The notes below the pieces were generated by a model. That model saw only the letters and a program-made list of their open reading frames with translations. It searched no databases and was not told where the DNA came from. DNA of 64,000 nucleotides from assembly GCF_029892565.1 (NCBI RefSeq), contig NZ_JARXVH010000003.1:186001-250000 (forward strand), written 5' to 3'. The stretch comes from Streptomyces pseudovenezuelae. GTDB lineage: Bacteria > Actinomycetota > Actinomycetes > Streptomycetales > Streptomycetaceae. Positions 49,788 to 60,378 of the stretch are shown here, one piece after another (position 1 is the stretch's first letter; each line of letters begins with the position of its first letter). The translations under genes and the position numbers were made by a program.

Positions 49788-51002
49788 GTGGAGGACGGGC
49801 CGAGGGACCGCGGGGCGGGGCTGACGAGCTTCCGTCGCTACACCTGGTGGGCCGTGCCGGGCACCACCGTCCTGCTGCTGGTGCTCACGTACGGCGCCTG
49901 GATCCTGGACGGCGACGTGCCGCCGTGGGCCCGCGCACCGTCCGCCCCCGCGCTCGTCGTCGAGGCCGCGGCGACGGTCGTCCTGCTCGGCGACCGGCTG
50001 ACCGCGCGACCGGACCCGCCCGCGCGACCCCGCCGGGGCTGGCTGCTCGCCGCGGGCTGTGCCGCCCTCGTCCTGGCCGCCCTTCCGCTGGCCCGGCACA
50101 ACTACGGACTGTGGGCGATCGCCCCCGCGGTGACGGTCGCGATCGGCGCGACGTATCTGCCGGTGCCCGCACGGCGGTTGCTCGTGGCGGGCGCCACGTC
50201 CGGCGCGCTGGTGCCCGGCACGGCGGTGAGTCTGGCCGCCGGGGACGGGGAGCCGGTGTACGCGGCGCTGTTCCCGGCGGGGCTGGTCGTGTTCACCGTG
50301 TGGATGATGCTCGGGCCGTTGTGGGCGTGGGACGTGGCGGGGCGGCTGGACCGGGCGCGGCGGCTGGAGGCGGAGCTGGCGGTGAAGGACGAGCGGCTGC
50401 GGTTCGCCGGGGACCTGCACGACATCCAGGGACACCATCTCCAAGTGATCGCCCTCAAGGCCGAGTTGGCGTCCCGGCTCACCGGTTCGGACCCGGAGCG
50501 CGCGTCCGCCGAGATGCAGGAGGTACGGCAGCTGTGCGCGGACGCGCTGCGCGATACGCGGGCCGTGGTGCAGGGGTACCGGCGTACGACGCTGGACGAC
50601 GAGATCGTCAACGCCACGCGGGTGCTGGCCGCGGCCGGCATCGACGCCCGCACCGACCAGGCACCCGGCGCCGAGGAACTGCCCGCCACCGCCCGGCACT
50701 TGCTCGGTCTGGTGATGCGCGAGGCCACCACCAACGTCCTGCGGCACAGCAACGCCCAGCACGCCGAGGTCGACTACCGCGTCACCGACGGCACCGCCCG
50801 GCTGCGGATCGGCAACGACGGGGCCGAGGAGAGCACTGCCAGTTCGGACGGCACCGGACTCACTACGCTCGCCGAACGACTGCGGGCGGTGGACGGGGAG
50901 TTGACGTGGGACCGGGACGGAGACCGCTTCACGGTGACGGCCGCGCTGCCGCTGCAAAGGGACGAGCGGCAAAAGGGTGGGCCGGGGAGGGGACGGCGGT
51001 GA
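49788..51002 (+). CDS. NarL-type two-component sensor kinase
   Basis: 404 residues from GTG at 49788. About five or six membrane spans in the first half, no large outside sensor. The HisKA_3 box is LRFAGDLHDIQGHHLQVIAL with the phospho-His in DLHD. The ATPase domain has LLGLVMREATTNVLRHSNA and IGNDG, SDGTGLTTLAERL. It resembles DesK-like membrane-sensing kinases. The GTGA overlap couples it to the response regulator. Upstream gap shared with the divergent membrane protein. Confidence 0.92.
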   Translation: MEDGPRDRGAGLTSFRRYTWWAVPGTTVLLLVLTYGAWILDGDVPPWARAPSAPALVVEAAATVVLLGDRLTARPDPPARPRRGWLLAAGCAALVLAALPLARHNYGLWAIAPAVTVAIGATYLPVPARRLLVAGATSGALVPGTAVSLAAGDGEPVYAALFPAGLVVFTVWMMLGPLWAWDVAGRLDRARRLEAELAVKDERLRFAGDLHDIQGHHLQVIALKAELASRLTGSDPERASAEMQEVRQLCADALRDTRAVVQGYRRTTLDDEIVNATRVLAAAGIDARTDQAPGAEELPATARHLLGLVMREATTNVLRHSNAQHAEVDYRVTDGTARLRIGNDGAEESTASSDGTGLTTLAERLRAVDGELTWDRDGDRFTVTAALPLQRDERQKGGPGRGRR

Positions 51003-51601
51003 TCCGGCTGCTCATCGCCGACGACGAGGATCTGCTGCGCAGTGCGCTGGTCGCGCTGCTGGGGCTGGAGGAGGACCTGGTCGTGGTGGCGGAGGCGGCC
51101 ACCACGACCGACGCGGTGCGGCTCGCCCTCGAACACCGGCCCGACATCGCCGTGCTCGATCTCGAAATGCCGCCCGCCGACGGGCTGTTCGCCGCCGGGG
51201 AGATCCGGGCCGCGCTGCCCACCCGGATCGTGCTGGTCACCCGGCATGCCCGGCCCGCCGTGCTGCGCCGGGCGCTGGCCGCCGGGGTCAGCGGGTTCGT
51301 GCCCAAGACGACCTCCGCGGCGCGGCTCGCGGAGATCGTCCGGGATGTCGCCGCAGGCCGCCGTTACGTCGATCCCGAGATCGCCGCGTCCGCCCTGACC
51401 GAGGACGACTGCCCGCTCAGCGACCGGGAGTTGGAGGTGCTGACGGCGGCCCGCACCGGGGCGTCGGTCGCCGAGATCGCCGTCGTGGTGCACCTCGCCC
51501 CGGGCACGGTCCGCAACTACCTGTCCGCCGCCATGGCGAAGTTGAACGCGCCCACCCGGCACGCGGCCGCCCACCATGCCTGGCAGCAGGGCTGGATCTG
51601 A
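50999..51601 (+). CDS. NarL/LuxR-type response regulator
   Basis: 200 residues from GTG. The receiver domain has LLIADDEDLLRSAL, IAVLDLEMPPADG with the phospho-Asp, VTRHA and the Lys in GFVPKTTS. A LuxR-type HTH follows: LSDRELEVLTAARTGASVAE, IAVVVHLAPGTVRNYLSAAM. Partner of the preceding kinase. Converges on an M28 peptidase gene 18 bp away. Confidence 0.93.
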   Translation: MIRLLIADDEDLLRSALVALLGLEEDLVVVAEAATTTDAVRLALEHRPDIAVLDLEMPPADGLFAAGEIRAALPTRIVLVTRHARPAVLRRALAAGVSGFVPKTTSAARLAEIVRDVAAGRRYVDPEIAASALTEDDCPLSDRELEVLTAARTGASVAEIAVVVHLAPGTVRNYLSAAMAKLNAPTRHAAAHHAWQQGWI

Positions 51602-51619
51602 CCCCGCGCCGCCCCAGCC

Positions 51620-53023
51620 TCAGGACTGTGGGTCCGGGAACGCCACCGGGCTGCGCAGCCCCTGCCGGTTCACCGCCCGCACCCCGAAGAACACGTTGTC
51701 CTTCGACAGATCCACCTCGTACGTCGTCACGTCACCGGCGTGCAGCACATGCGTCCACTCCGGGGCCGTCGTCTCACGCCAGACGATCTCGTAGCCGGCG
51801 AGATCCGGCTCGGTGCCCCGAGTCCACACCAGCGTCGTGGAGTTGGTGAGCGCGCTGGTGACGATCTTCGCGCCGCGCGGGGTGCCCGGCGCCTGCGCCA
51901 GGGTCCACAGGGCCGCGCCGTTGACCCGGGCCACCCGGCCGACGTAGCCGAAGTCGCAGAACTCGGGCAGGTCGCCGTACTGCTTGCCGGTCTCGTCGAC
52001 GCGTACGTCCTGGTGCTGGTGGGCGAAGTCCTCGGCCGGTTCGGTGAAGCGGGAGGCCGGGTAGCCGCGTTCGAGGAAGGGGATCTGGTCGCCGCCCCGG
52101 AGGTAGCGGTCCCGGCGGTAGACGACGCGGACGTGCATGCCGGTGGCGTCGTTGTCGGCGACGTCCCTGACGAACCGGGCGAGTTGGCGGGTCGCCGAGT
52201 CGTTCTCGCCGCCGACCGAGCGGCGCAGCGCGGCCTGCGCGGGCGTCTCCGAGGAGGGCACGCCCTCGGTGAACAGCCGGATCGTGTGCGGGTCCCTCGT
52301 ACCGTCGTCGGCGGTCGGACTGCCCACGATGTCGTTCGTGAACATGCCCTGCACGTCGGTGCCGGCCGCCTTCAACTGCTGGGCCAGGTACGTCGATCCG
52401 TACAGCCCCTGCTCCTCCCCCGCCACCGCCGCGAACACGATCGTCGCCGCCGGCCGGCGCCGCGCCATCACCCGGGCCAGCTCCAGGACCACGGCCACCC
52501 CGGAGGCGTCGTCGTCCGCGCCGGGCGCGTCGGAGGTGGCGTCCATGACGTCGGTGACGCGGGAGTCGTAGTGCCCGGAGACGACGTAGACACGCTCGGG
52601 CGTCACCGAGCCGCGCAGGGTCGCGAGCACGTTCGTGATCTTCGTGGCGGTGGGGATGCGGGAGGCCGGTTCCTGGACGTACGACTGGAGTTCGGCCGTC
52701 ATCCGGCCGCCGGAGACCGCCGTGTAGGAGCGGAGTTCGGCGAGCAGCCAGTCGCGGGCGGCGCCGATGCCCCGGGCGGGGTCGTCCTGGACGGAGAGGG
52801 TGTGGCGGGTGCCGAAGGAGACGAGCTTGCGGACCGTCGCCTCGATACGGGCCGGGTCGATCTCCCGCAGCAGGGCGCGGAGTTCACGCGTCGGGGGCTG
52901 CGCGGTGGCCGGCGGGCGACCGCCCGAGGGCGCGGCCTCGGCGCCGGAGGCCGTGCCCAGCGTCGCCGCCGCGCTCGCCGCCGTGGCCGTCAGAACGGTT
53001 CTCCTGGTGGGGCTGGGACGCAT
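51620..53023 (-). CDS. Tat-exported M28 metallopeptidase with C-terminal Fn3-like domain
   Basis: 467 residues. Twin-arginine signal SPTRRTVLTATAASAAAT. The M28 zinc sites are VVSGHYDSRV (His), APGADDDASGVAVVLELARV (bridging Asp), VAGEEQGLYGS (catalytic Glu), MFTNDIVGSP (Asp) and DFAHQHQDV (His). The C-terminal 95 residues (TLVWTRGTEPDLAGYEIVWR; VRAVNRQGLRSPV) look like a fibronectin-III domain. It likely acts as an extracellular aminopeptidase. Confidence 0.9.
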   Translation of the reverse strand: MRPSPTRRTVLTATAASAAATLGTASGAEAAPSGGRPPATAQPPTRELRALLREIDPARIEATVRKLVSFGTRHTLSVQDDPARGIGAARDWLLAELRSYTAVSGGRMTAELQSYVQEPASRIPTATKITNVLATLRGSVTPERVYVVSGHYDSRVTDVMDATSDAPGADDDASGVAVVLELARVMARRRPAATIVFAAVAGEEQGLYGSTYLAQQLKAAGTDVQGMFTNDIVGSPTADDGTRDPHTIRLFTEGVPSSETPAQAALRRSVGGENDSATRQLARFVRDVADNDATGMHVRVVYRRDRYLRGGDQIPFLERGYPASRFTEPAEDFAHQHQDVRVDETGKQYGDLPEFCDFGYVGRVARVNGAALWTLAQAPGTPRGAKIVTSALTNSTTLVWTRGTEPDLAGYEIVWRETTAPEWTHVLHAGDVTTYEVDLSKDNVFFGVRAVNRQGLRSPVAFPDPQS

Positions 53024-53125
53024 GTGTCCTCCTGTGGCCGCGAATGCCTCCGGCCATCGTCATGGACACGCCAGCGAGGGACAAGGGTGCCTGCCGTCCC
53101 GCCCTCAACTCACGGCTGTCCACCC

Positions 53126-54553
53126 CTACTTCCCCCGCTGGTCCTCCGCGCACAGCCGTACCACCGCCGCCGCCGAGCACGGCAGGTGGCCGTGGGCGCG
53201 GATGGCGTTCTCGCCGGTGGCCTCGGTGATGTAGGAGAGGAAGGCGGCGGCCAACGAGCCGTCGCCGGGGCGGTCGTAGGCGTAGGCGTACTCCACGCCC
53301 CGGTACGGGTAGGCGCTGCGGCCGAACTCGATGTCCTCGATGGAGGGGGCGGCGCCGTCGAGCGAGACGGTCCGCACGCCGTGCCGGCCGGCCGCGAGGG
53401 TGACCTCGCTGTAGCCGATCGCGCCGGGGATGGCGGCGACCTTGGCCAACGCGTCCTCCGCGGAGTCGAGTTCGCAGCGCATGACGGGTGCGGAGGTGTC
53501 GTCCTTGTGGAGGCAGTCCAGGGACGTGCTCGGCACCCGCTCCCAGGACCCGAGCACCCGGCTCTGGAAGATCTGCCGGGTCCCGGAGTCGGCGTTGCGG
53601 CTGACCAGGACGATGGGGAGGTCCGGCAGAGCGGGGTCGAGCTGCTTCCAGCGCGTCACCTCGCCGCGGTAGACGCGGCGGATGTCCTCGATGGTGAGCT
53701 CCTTGGCCGGCTTGACGCCGTCGTTGACGACCAGCGTGAAGGCGGACAGGGCGACCTTTCGGCCGATCAGCCGGTCGGAGACGCCGACCGCGGGGCCGTC
53801 GGAGAAGGCGATCACCGAGCGCGCGCCGTTCTTCGACGTGGTGCCGAGCTCGGCGAGTGCGTTGACGCCGGCCGAACTGCCGCGCGCGTCCACGGAGATG
53901 TCGGAGTCCGGGCACTTCTTCTCGTACGCCTTCGCCAGTTCCTCCACCACCGGCTCGAAGGCCGTCGAGCCGGTGATCCGCAGGGTGCCGGCCTCGCAGC
54001 CGATCGGGGGCGGGTCGTCGTCGCGGACGACGATGATCGTGGCCAGGGTGAGCACGCTGACGGTGAGCATGATGGTGATCAGGCGCGCGGCCCGGCTGAA
54101 CAGCGGCGGCTGCTCGTCCGGTGTGGCACTGCGGTTGGGGTGCATCTCGCCCTCGCGGATGCCGCCGAAGAGCCGGATCTCGCGGCCCACGTCGCCGCCG
54201 GACAGCAGCACGAGCAGCTTGAAGTGGTCGCCGTGGTTGAGCGGGACGCGCGGGATGCACAGGGTGTTGCCGTCGTAGCCGAAGCCGCGGGCCGGGGTGA
54301 AGTGGTCCATCAGGTGGTCGGTGTCGGAGGGCTGGGTGACCGAGACGCCGCGGATGGTGCGGTCGGTGAACACCGCGGTCAGGCCGTGGACTTCGGGGCT
54401 GGTGCAGTCGTCGCGGTCGATGCCCTGCGAGCCGTCGTTCTCGACGCGGATCAGCACGAGGGTGGCGTCGGACATCTCGGGGGTCTCGTCGAAGAGGCCG
54501 AGGCGGACGTTGGCCCGGCCCAGGCGGACGTCGTCGCCTATCGGGTTGTCCAT
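53126..54553 (-). CDS. Substrate-binding (PstS-like) membrane protein, 5' end disrupted
   Basis: 475 residues from ATG at 54553 (MDNPIGDDVRLGRANVRLGL). A beta-rich N-domain is followed by a membrane span (LITIMLTVSVLTLATIIVV) and a periplasmic-binding-type domain with GTLRITGSTAFEPVVEELA, KKCPDSDISVDARGSSAGVN and RNADSGTRQIF, features of phosphate-binding PstS relatives. The natural start is probably the GTG at 54714, which encodes an N-terminal membrane helix, but a 29-bp insertion stops and shifts that frame. The gene may be a pseudogene or use the downstream ATG. Confidence 0.7.
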   Translation of the reverse strand: MDNPIGDDVRLGRANVRLGLFDETPEMSDATLVLIRVENDGSQGIDRDDCTSPEVHGLTAVFTDRTIRGVSVTQPSDTDHLMDHFTPARGFGYDGNTLCIPRVPLNHGDHFKLLVLLSGGDVGREIRLFGGIREGEMHPNRSATPDEQPPLFSRAARLITIMLTVSVLTLATIIVVRDDDPPPIGCEAGTLRITGSTAFEPVVEELAKAYEKKCPDSDISVDARGSSAGVNALAELGTTSKNGARSVIAFSDGPAVGVSDRLIGRKVALSAFTLVVNDGVKPAKELTIEDIRRVYRGEVTRWKQLDPALPDLPIVLVSRNADSGTRQIFQSRVLGSWERVPSTSLDCLHKDDTSAPVMRCELDSAEDALAKVAAIPGAIGYSEVTLAAGRHGVRTVSLDGAAPSIEDIEFGRSAYPYRGVEYAYAYDRPGDGSLAAAFLSYITEATGENAIRAHGHLPCSAAAVVRLCAEDQRGK

Positions 54554-54574
54554 CTGGACGCGGTAGCCGATGCT

Positions 54575-54609
54575 CCCCCACTGCCTTAAGGGCGTGGGAG
54601 GTGCCCCCA
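54575..54609. repeat. 29-bp near-palindromic insertion flanked by TGGGGG repeats
   Basis: Read on the minus strand: TGGGGG, then CACCTCCCACGCCCTTAA, GGCAG and TGGGGG again. The core CCCAC..GCCTTAAGG..GTGGG is a near-palindrome centred on TTAA. Deleting one TGGGGG plus the core (29 bp) joins codon 37 of the upstream fragment to the downstream frame exactly (..RRVTRRWGSIGYRVQ..). It resembles the short intergenic palindromes common in Streptomyces genomes; origin inferred. Confidence 0.75.
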
Positions 54610-54714
54610 GCGGCGCGTGACCCGGCGTTCGTACCAGACCATGATCCCGGACGCGAATATGCCGAGCACCTCGGTGCCCACGGCCACGACGTTCTCTGCG
54701 CTCGGCCACTCCAC
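54586..54714 (-). pseudogene. Detached N-terminal fragment of the substrate-binding protein
   Basis: 42 codons from GTG at 54714, ending at a TAA inside the palindromic insertion. It has a hydrophobic anchor VVAVGTEVLGIFASGIMVWY followed by ERRVTRR. Frame analysis shows this continues into the 53126-54553 gene once the 29-bp insertion is removed, giving a 519-residue protein. The fragment alone would be a short membrane peptide. Confidence 0.65.
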
Positions 54715-54847
54715 CGGCGTCACCGTACGACTGGGCGGGCGCACTGTGCGTATACGGGTGGCGAAGTTCGCCGTACGTTCAACTACCCCACGGGAAACGC
54801 CACTTCACCTCACTGCCGGCGCCACAGCTCGCCCTCGGCCGCACGCC

Positions 54848-56872
<2,025 letters not shown>

Positions 56873-57037
56873 CCGTGCGCCGCCTCCCCCGAAATACCCC
56901 ATTACGCCCCTGTGCGACAGATCGAGAATAGTGCGGGCGCGGGGGGAGATGGCGGGAGCGGTGTCTACGGTTCCGTAACAGCGGGGTTCCGTAACAGCGG
57001 GCGATCCACGGTTCCGTACCACCGAGGTGCGGGCGGT

Positions 57038-57667
57038 TCAGAATCCGACGGCTTCGCGGAGCAACAGGACGGTGCCGCGTCCGGGTTGGTGTTCCGCGTT
57101 GAGGACGAGCAGGCGGTTGACGGCGCTGGGCCACCCGTACGCCTCCTTCGTGCGGGCGCTCTCCAGCGGGAGGCAGTGGTCCTCGACGCGCCGCAGCGCG
57201 GTCTCCAGGTCGGGTACGACCTTCTGCGCCCCGACGATCCAGATCGCGCGGGCGGCGCCGCCCGCGTAGCCGGGCAACTGGCTTCCGCTGCCCGAGGCGA
57301 CCACGAGGGAGCCGGTCTCGGTGACCGCGGCGACACTGCCCACGATCACGTCGGGACCGGCGGTCAGGCGCCGGATGTCGTCGGCGCCGGTGACACGGTC
57401 CATGGCCAACACGCGTGGCCTGATGGCCTCGTACCGGCCACCGCCGTTGATGTCCTCGTCGATGCCGGACAGCCGGAGGGTCTCGCTGGCACCGGTGAAC
57501 ACGCGGGCGCCCTCCGGAATCAGATCCTTGATACGGCTCCGCGCGGCGAGGACGTCGTCGAGGATCTCCACGGTGAAACCGTGCGCGGTCAGCGCGGTGG
57601 CCGCCCGCTCCAGGCGCTGCGCGGGCGCGGGGTCGGTGAACGATGTCGCCGGCATGGGGGTGGTCAT
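57038..57667 (-). CDS. LUD-domain protein (lactate utilisation-like)
   Basis: 209 residues from ATG at 57667. The LUD (DUF162) fold is suggested by KDLIPEGARVFTGASETLRL, GPDVIVGSVAAVTETGSLVV and QLPGYAGGAARAIWIVGAQK. LUD proteins occur in the LutABC lactate oxidase complex, but many stand alone as here. No lutA/lutB neighbour is present, so its role is uncertain. It is divergent from the 5'-nucleotidase gene across 316 bp. Confidence 0.85.
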   Translation of the reverse strand: MTTPMPATSFTDPAPAQRLERAATALTAHGFTVEILDDVLAARSRIKDLIPEGARVFTGASETLRLSGIDEDINGGGRYEAIRPRVLAMDRVTGADDIRRLTAGPDVIVGSVAAVTETGSLVVASGSGSQLPGYAGGAARAIWIVGAQKVVPDLETALRRVEDHCLPLESARTKEAYGWPSAVNRLLVLNAEHQPGRGTVLLLREAVGF

Positions 57668-57741
57668 GGCGTCTGTGAACTCCCTGTTCGCGGGACCGGG
57701 TATGCCCCTCTCACCGGTTCGACTCCACAGCCCCCCGGAAT

Positions 57742-57776
57742 GTGAGGTCGGGAAAGTGAGGTCGGGAAAGTGAGGT
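57742..57776. repeat. 14-bp tandem repeat GTGAGGTCGGGAAA
   Basis: Two exact copies (57742-57755, 57756-57769) plus a partial third GTGAGGT. The repeat lies in the divergent 316-bp gap (57668-57983) between LUD and the 5'-nucleotidase and could bind a regulator. No gene is seen in the rest of this gap. Confidence 0.7.
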
Positions 57777-57892
57777 GCCGACGCAGCGGCCTCACATGGG
57801 TCCCCGCCCCATTGACCACTCCTTTCCCTCCCCCCGTCCGGAAATTGACCCGGCCATGGCCTGTTCCTGGTTCCTGGGGCGCGGCCCACCGA

Positions 57893-57943
57893 GAAGCATC
57901 TACGCGTGTAGTGCCCCCGCACGGCAGATCCCGTAGATGCTTC
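57893..57943. promoter_or_regulatory. 12-bp inverted repeat upstream of the 5'-nucleotidase
   Basis: GAAGCATCTACG at 57893-57904 and CGTAGATGCTTC at 57932-57943 are perfectly complementary with a 27-nt spacer. The right arm ends 40 bp before the ATG. It may be a leader hairpin or an operator. Confidence 0.55.
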
Positions 57944-57983
57944 GCCCCCGTTGACTCCGTCACCCATCACCAGGAGCCCTTCC

Positions 57984-59810
57984 ATGCCCGTCAGTCCCAT
58001 GAACCGCCGGGAGTTCGTGAAGAAGTCGGCCGTCACCGGGGCGGCCGTCGCGGCCACCGGAGCCGTGGCCGCGGCGCCGGCCGAGGCGGCCGACCACAAG
58101 CCGCACAAGCCCCACAAGGCGCCGAAGACCTGGTCGTTCTCGATCCTGGGCACCACCGACCTGCACAGCCACGTCTTCGACTGGGACTACTACCTGGACA
58201 AGGCCTACTCGGACGCCAAGGGCAACTCCGTCGGCGTCGCCCGGGTCGCCACCCTCGTCAAGCAGCAGCGCGCGGCGAAGGGCGAGGAGCACGTGCTGCT
58301 CGTCGACGCCGGCGACATCATCCAAGGCACCTCGCTGGCCTACTACTTCGCCCGCGTCGACCCGATCACCGGGACGGACGGCAAGAAGGGCCCGAAGCAC
58401 CCGATGGCCACGGCCATGAACCACATGCGCTACGACGCCGCCGCCCTCGGCAACCACGAGTTCAACTACGGCATCGACGTGCTGCGCAAGTTCGAGAGCC
58501 AGTGCCGCTTCCCGCTGCTCGGCGCCAACGCGCTGGACGCCAAGACCCTGCGCCCCGCCTTCGCGCCGTACACCGTGAAGAAGATCCGCGTGCCCGGCGC
58601 CCCCGACATCAAGGTCGGCATCCTCGGTCTCACCAACCCCGGTATCGCGATCTGGGACAAGGACAACGTCAGCGGCAAGATGGTCTTCCCTGGCCTGGTC
58701 GAGCAGGCGAAGAAGTACGTGCCCCGCCTGCGCGCCCTCGGCTGCGACGTCGTCTTCCTCACCGACCACTCCGGCCTCGACGGCTCCTCCTCGTACGGTG
58801 ACCAACTCCCCTACGTCGAGAACGCATCGAACCTCGTCGCCGAGCAGGTCCCCGGCATCGACGCGATCCTCGTCGGCCACACCCACGTGGAAGTCCCGTC
58901 GTACCTCGTGAAGAACGAGAAGACCGGCGAGGACGTCCTGCTCTCCGAGCCGTACTGCTGGGGCTACCGGCTGAGCGTCTTCGACTTCGAGGTCGAGCTG
59001 GAGCACGGCCGTTGGAAGGTCACGAGCAAGACCGCGCAGACCCTCAACCCCAACACCGTGGACGAGGACCCGGAGATCAGGAAGCTCCTGGAGGCCGACC
59101 ACGAGCTGGTGGTGAAGTACGTCAACACGACCGTCGGCACCTGTACCGAGGACCTCTCGGCGGCGGACTCGTGCTGGAAGGACGTCCCGATCATGGACTT
59201 CATCCACGAGGTCCAGATGCAGACGGTGAAGGCGGGCCTGTCCACCGCGGACGCGGCCCTCCCGCTGATCTCGGTCGCCGCGCCCTTCTCCCGCACGGCC
59301 GACATCCCGGCCGGCAATGTCACCATCAAGGACATCGCCGGCCTCTACATCTACGACAACACCCTGTACGGCAAGAAGCTCACGGGCGCCCAGCTCAAGG
59401 ACTACCTGGAGTACGCGGCGAAGTACTACTACCAGGTGGCCGCCGGCACGAAGGTCGACACCGCGACCCTGACCAACGCCAACAGCTTCTGGGACTACAT
59501 GTACGACACGGCCGCCGGTGTCTCGTACGACATCGACATCGCGCAGGCGGAGGGCTCCCGGATCAAGAACCTCGCCTACAACGGCACTGCCGTCACCGAC
59601 GACCAGGTCTTCGTCGTCGCCGTCAACAACTACCGCGCCAACGGCGGCTCCGGCTACCCGCACATCGCCGCCGCCGACATCGCGTACAGCTCCACCAACG
59701 AGATCCGCCAGCTGATGATCGACTACGTCGTCGGCAAGGGCGCGTTGAACCCGGCCGACTTCGCGGTCACCAACTGGAAGCTGACGCAGGCCGGGACGGC
59801 GGTCTTCTAG
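57984..59810 (+). CDS. Tat-exported 5'-nucleotidase/UDP-sugar hydrolase-type phosphoesterase
   Basis: 608 residues from ATG at 57984 (MPVSPMNRREFVKKSAVTG), with CAGGAG upstream; the RRxF-type twin-arginine motif is near the start. The metallophosphatase domain has TTDLHSHVFD, VDAGDIIQGT, ALGNHEFNYG, TDHSG and GHTHVEVPS. The C-terminal nucleotidase domain holds VAAPFSRTADIPAGNVTIKD and NNYRANGGSGYPH. It likely salvages phosphate or nucleosides outside the cell. No clear PHO box was seen upstream. Confidence 0.93.
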   Translation: MPVSPMNRREFVKKSAVTGAAVAATGAVAAAPAEAADHKPHKPHKAPKTWSFSILGTTDLHSHVFDWDYYLDKAYSDAKGNSVGVARVATLVKQQRAAKGEEHVLLVDAGDIIQGTSLAYYFARVDPITGTDGKKGPKHPMATAMNHMRYDAAALGNHEFNYGIDVLRKFESQCRFPLLGANALDAKTLRPAFAPYTVKKIRVPGAPDIKVGILGLTNPGIAIWDKDNVSGKMVFPGLVEQAKKYVPRLRALGCDVVFLTDHSGLDGSSSYGDQLPYVENASNLVAEQVPGIDAILVGHTHVEVPSYLVKNEKTGEDVLLSEPYCWGYRLSVFDFEVELEHGRWKVTSKTAQTLNPNTVDEDPEIRKLLEADHELVVKYVNTTVGTCTEDLSAADSCWKDVPIMDFIHEVQMQTVKAGLSTADAALPLISVAAPFSRTADIPAGNVTIKDIAGLYIYDNTLYGKKLTGAQLKDYLEYAAKYYYQVAAGTKVDTATLTNANSFWDYMYDTAAGVSYDIDIAQAEGSRIKNLAYNGTAVTDDQVFVVAVNNYRANGGSGYPHIAAADIAYSSTNEIRQLMIDYVVGKGALNPADFAVTNWKLTQAGTAVF

Positions 59811-59893
59811 CCGAGGTGTTCCAGTGACGGCGCATCGGGGCAGCCTCTTTGACCCGGCAGTCCGAGGGGCTGCCCCGAACCGTTGGAGGCGTC

Positions 59894-60346
59894 GTGCCGT
59901 CCTGGTCCACCTTCGCGAAAGAAGCGCCCGCACTCGAAGCAGTCGCGCGCGAGCGTCTGCAGGCCCTGCTCATCGCCTACTTGGCGACCACCTCGCGCGC
60001 CGGTGCGCCGAGGGTGCATCCGGTGACGCCGATCCTCACGGACCACGGTCTCTACCTGTTCATGGAGCCCGGCTCCCCCAAGGGCCACGACCTGCGCAGA
60101 GACGGCCGGTTCGCGCTGCACGCTCCCGTCGACGCGCCGATACCCACCGTCGCCCAGGTGTATTTCGCCGGGCGGGGAAAGGCAGTTGAGGACGCCGGGA
60201 CCCGCGCGGCGGTGGGGTTAGCCGCGGACTATCCGGTGCTCGACCGGTTCGTGCTCTTCGAGTTGGAGGTCGAGACGGTGATGTGCACGAGGCCGGGGGT
60301 CGAGGACCCCTACGCCGTGACGCGGGAGTTCTGGCCGCCGAGGTGA
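59894..60346 (+). CDS. PPOX-class flavin/F420-dependent oxidoreductase
   Basis: 150 residues from GTG at 59894, with TTGGAGG 5 bp upstream; a longer in-frame ATG at 59849 lacks such a site. The split-barrel fold is suggested by LIAYLATTSRAGAPRVHPVT, ILTDHGLYLFMEPGSPKGHD and RRDGRFALHAPVD. It resembles pyridoxamine-phosphate oxidase-like flavin/F420 enzymes. Catalytic specificity unknown. The stop lies within a short GAGGT repeat. Confidence 0.85.
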   Translation: MPSWSTFAKEAPALEAVARERLQALLIAYLATTSRAGAPRVHPVTPILTDHGLYLFMEPGSPKGHDLRRDGRFALHAPVDAPIPTVAQVYFAGRGKAVEDAGTRAAVGLAADYPVLDRFVLFELEVETVMCTRPGVEDPYAVTREFWPPR

Positions 60347-60366
60347 GATGAGGTGAGGTGAGGTGG
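60341..60366. repeat. Short TGAGG/TGAGA tandem repeat at the PPOX stop codon
   Basis: AGGTGAGATGAGGTGAGGTGAGGTGG: about four 5-bp units spanning the stop codon (TGA at 60344-60346). It also lies just past the 3' end of the converging NmrA-like gene (60379). Confidence 0.6.
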
Positions 60367-60378
60367 AGCCCGCCGGGC

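Noticed and set aside
52884..54581. A 565-codon minus-strand frame overlapping the substrate-binding gene
   Set aside because: It is a frame-shifted shadow with Arg/Pro-rich sequence; the substrate-binding motifs are all in the other frame.
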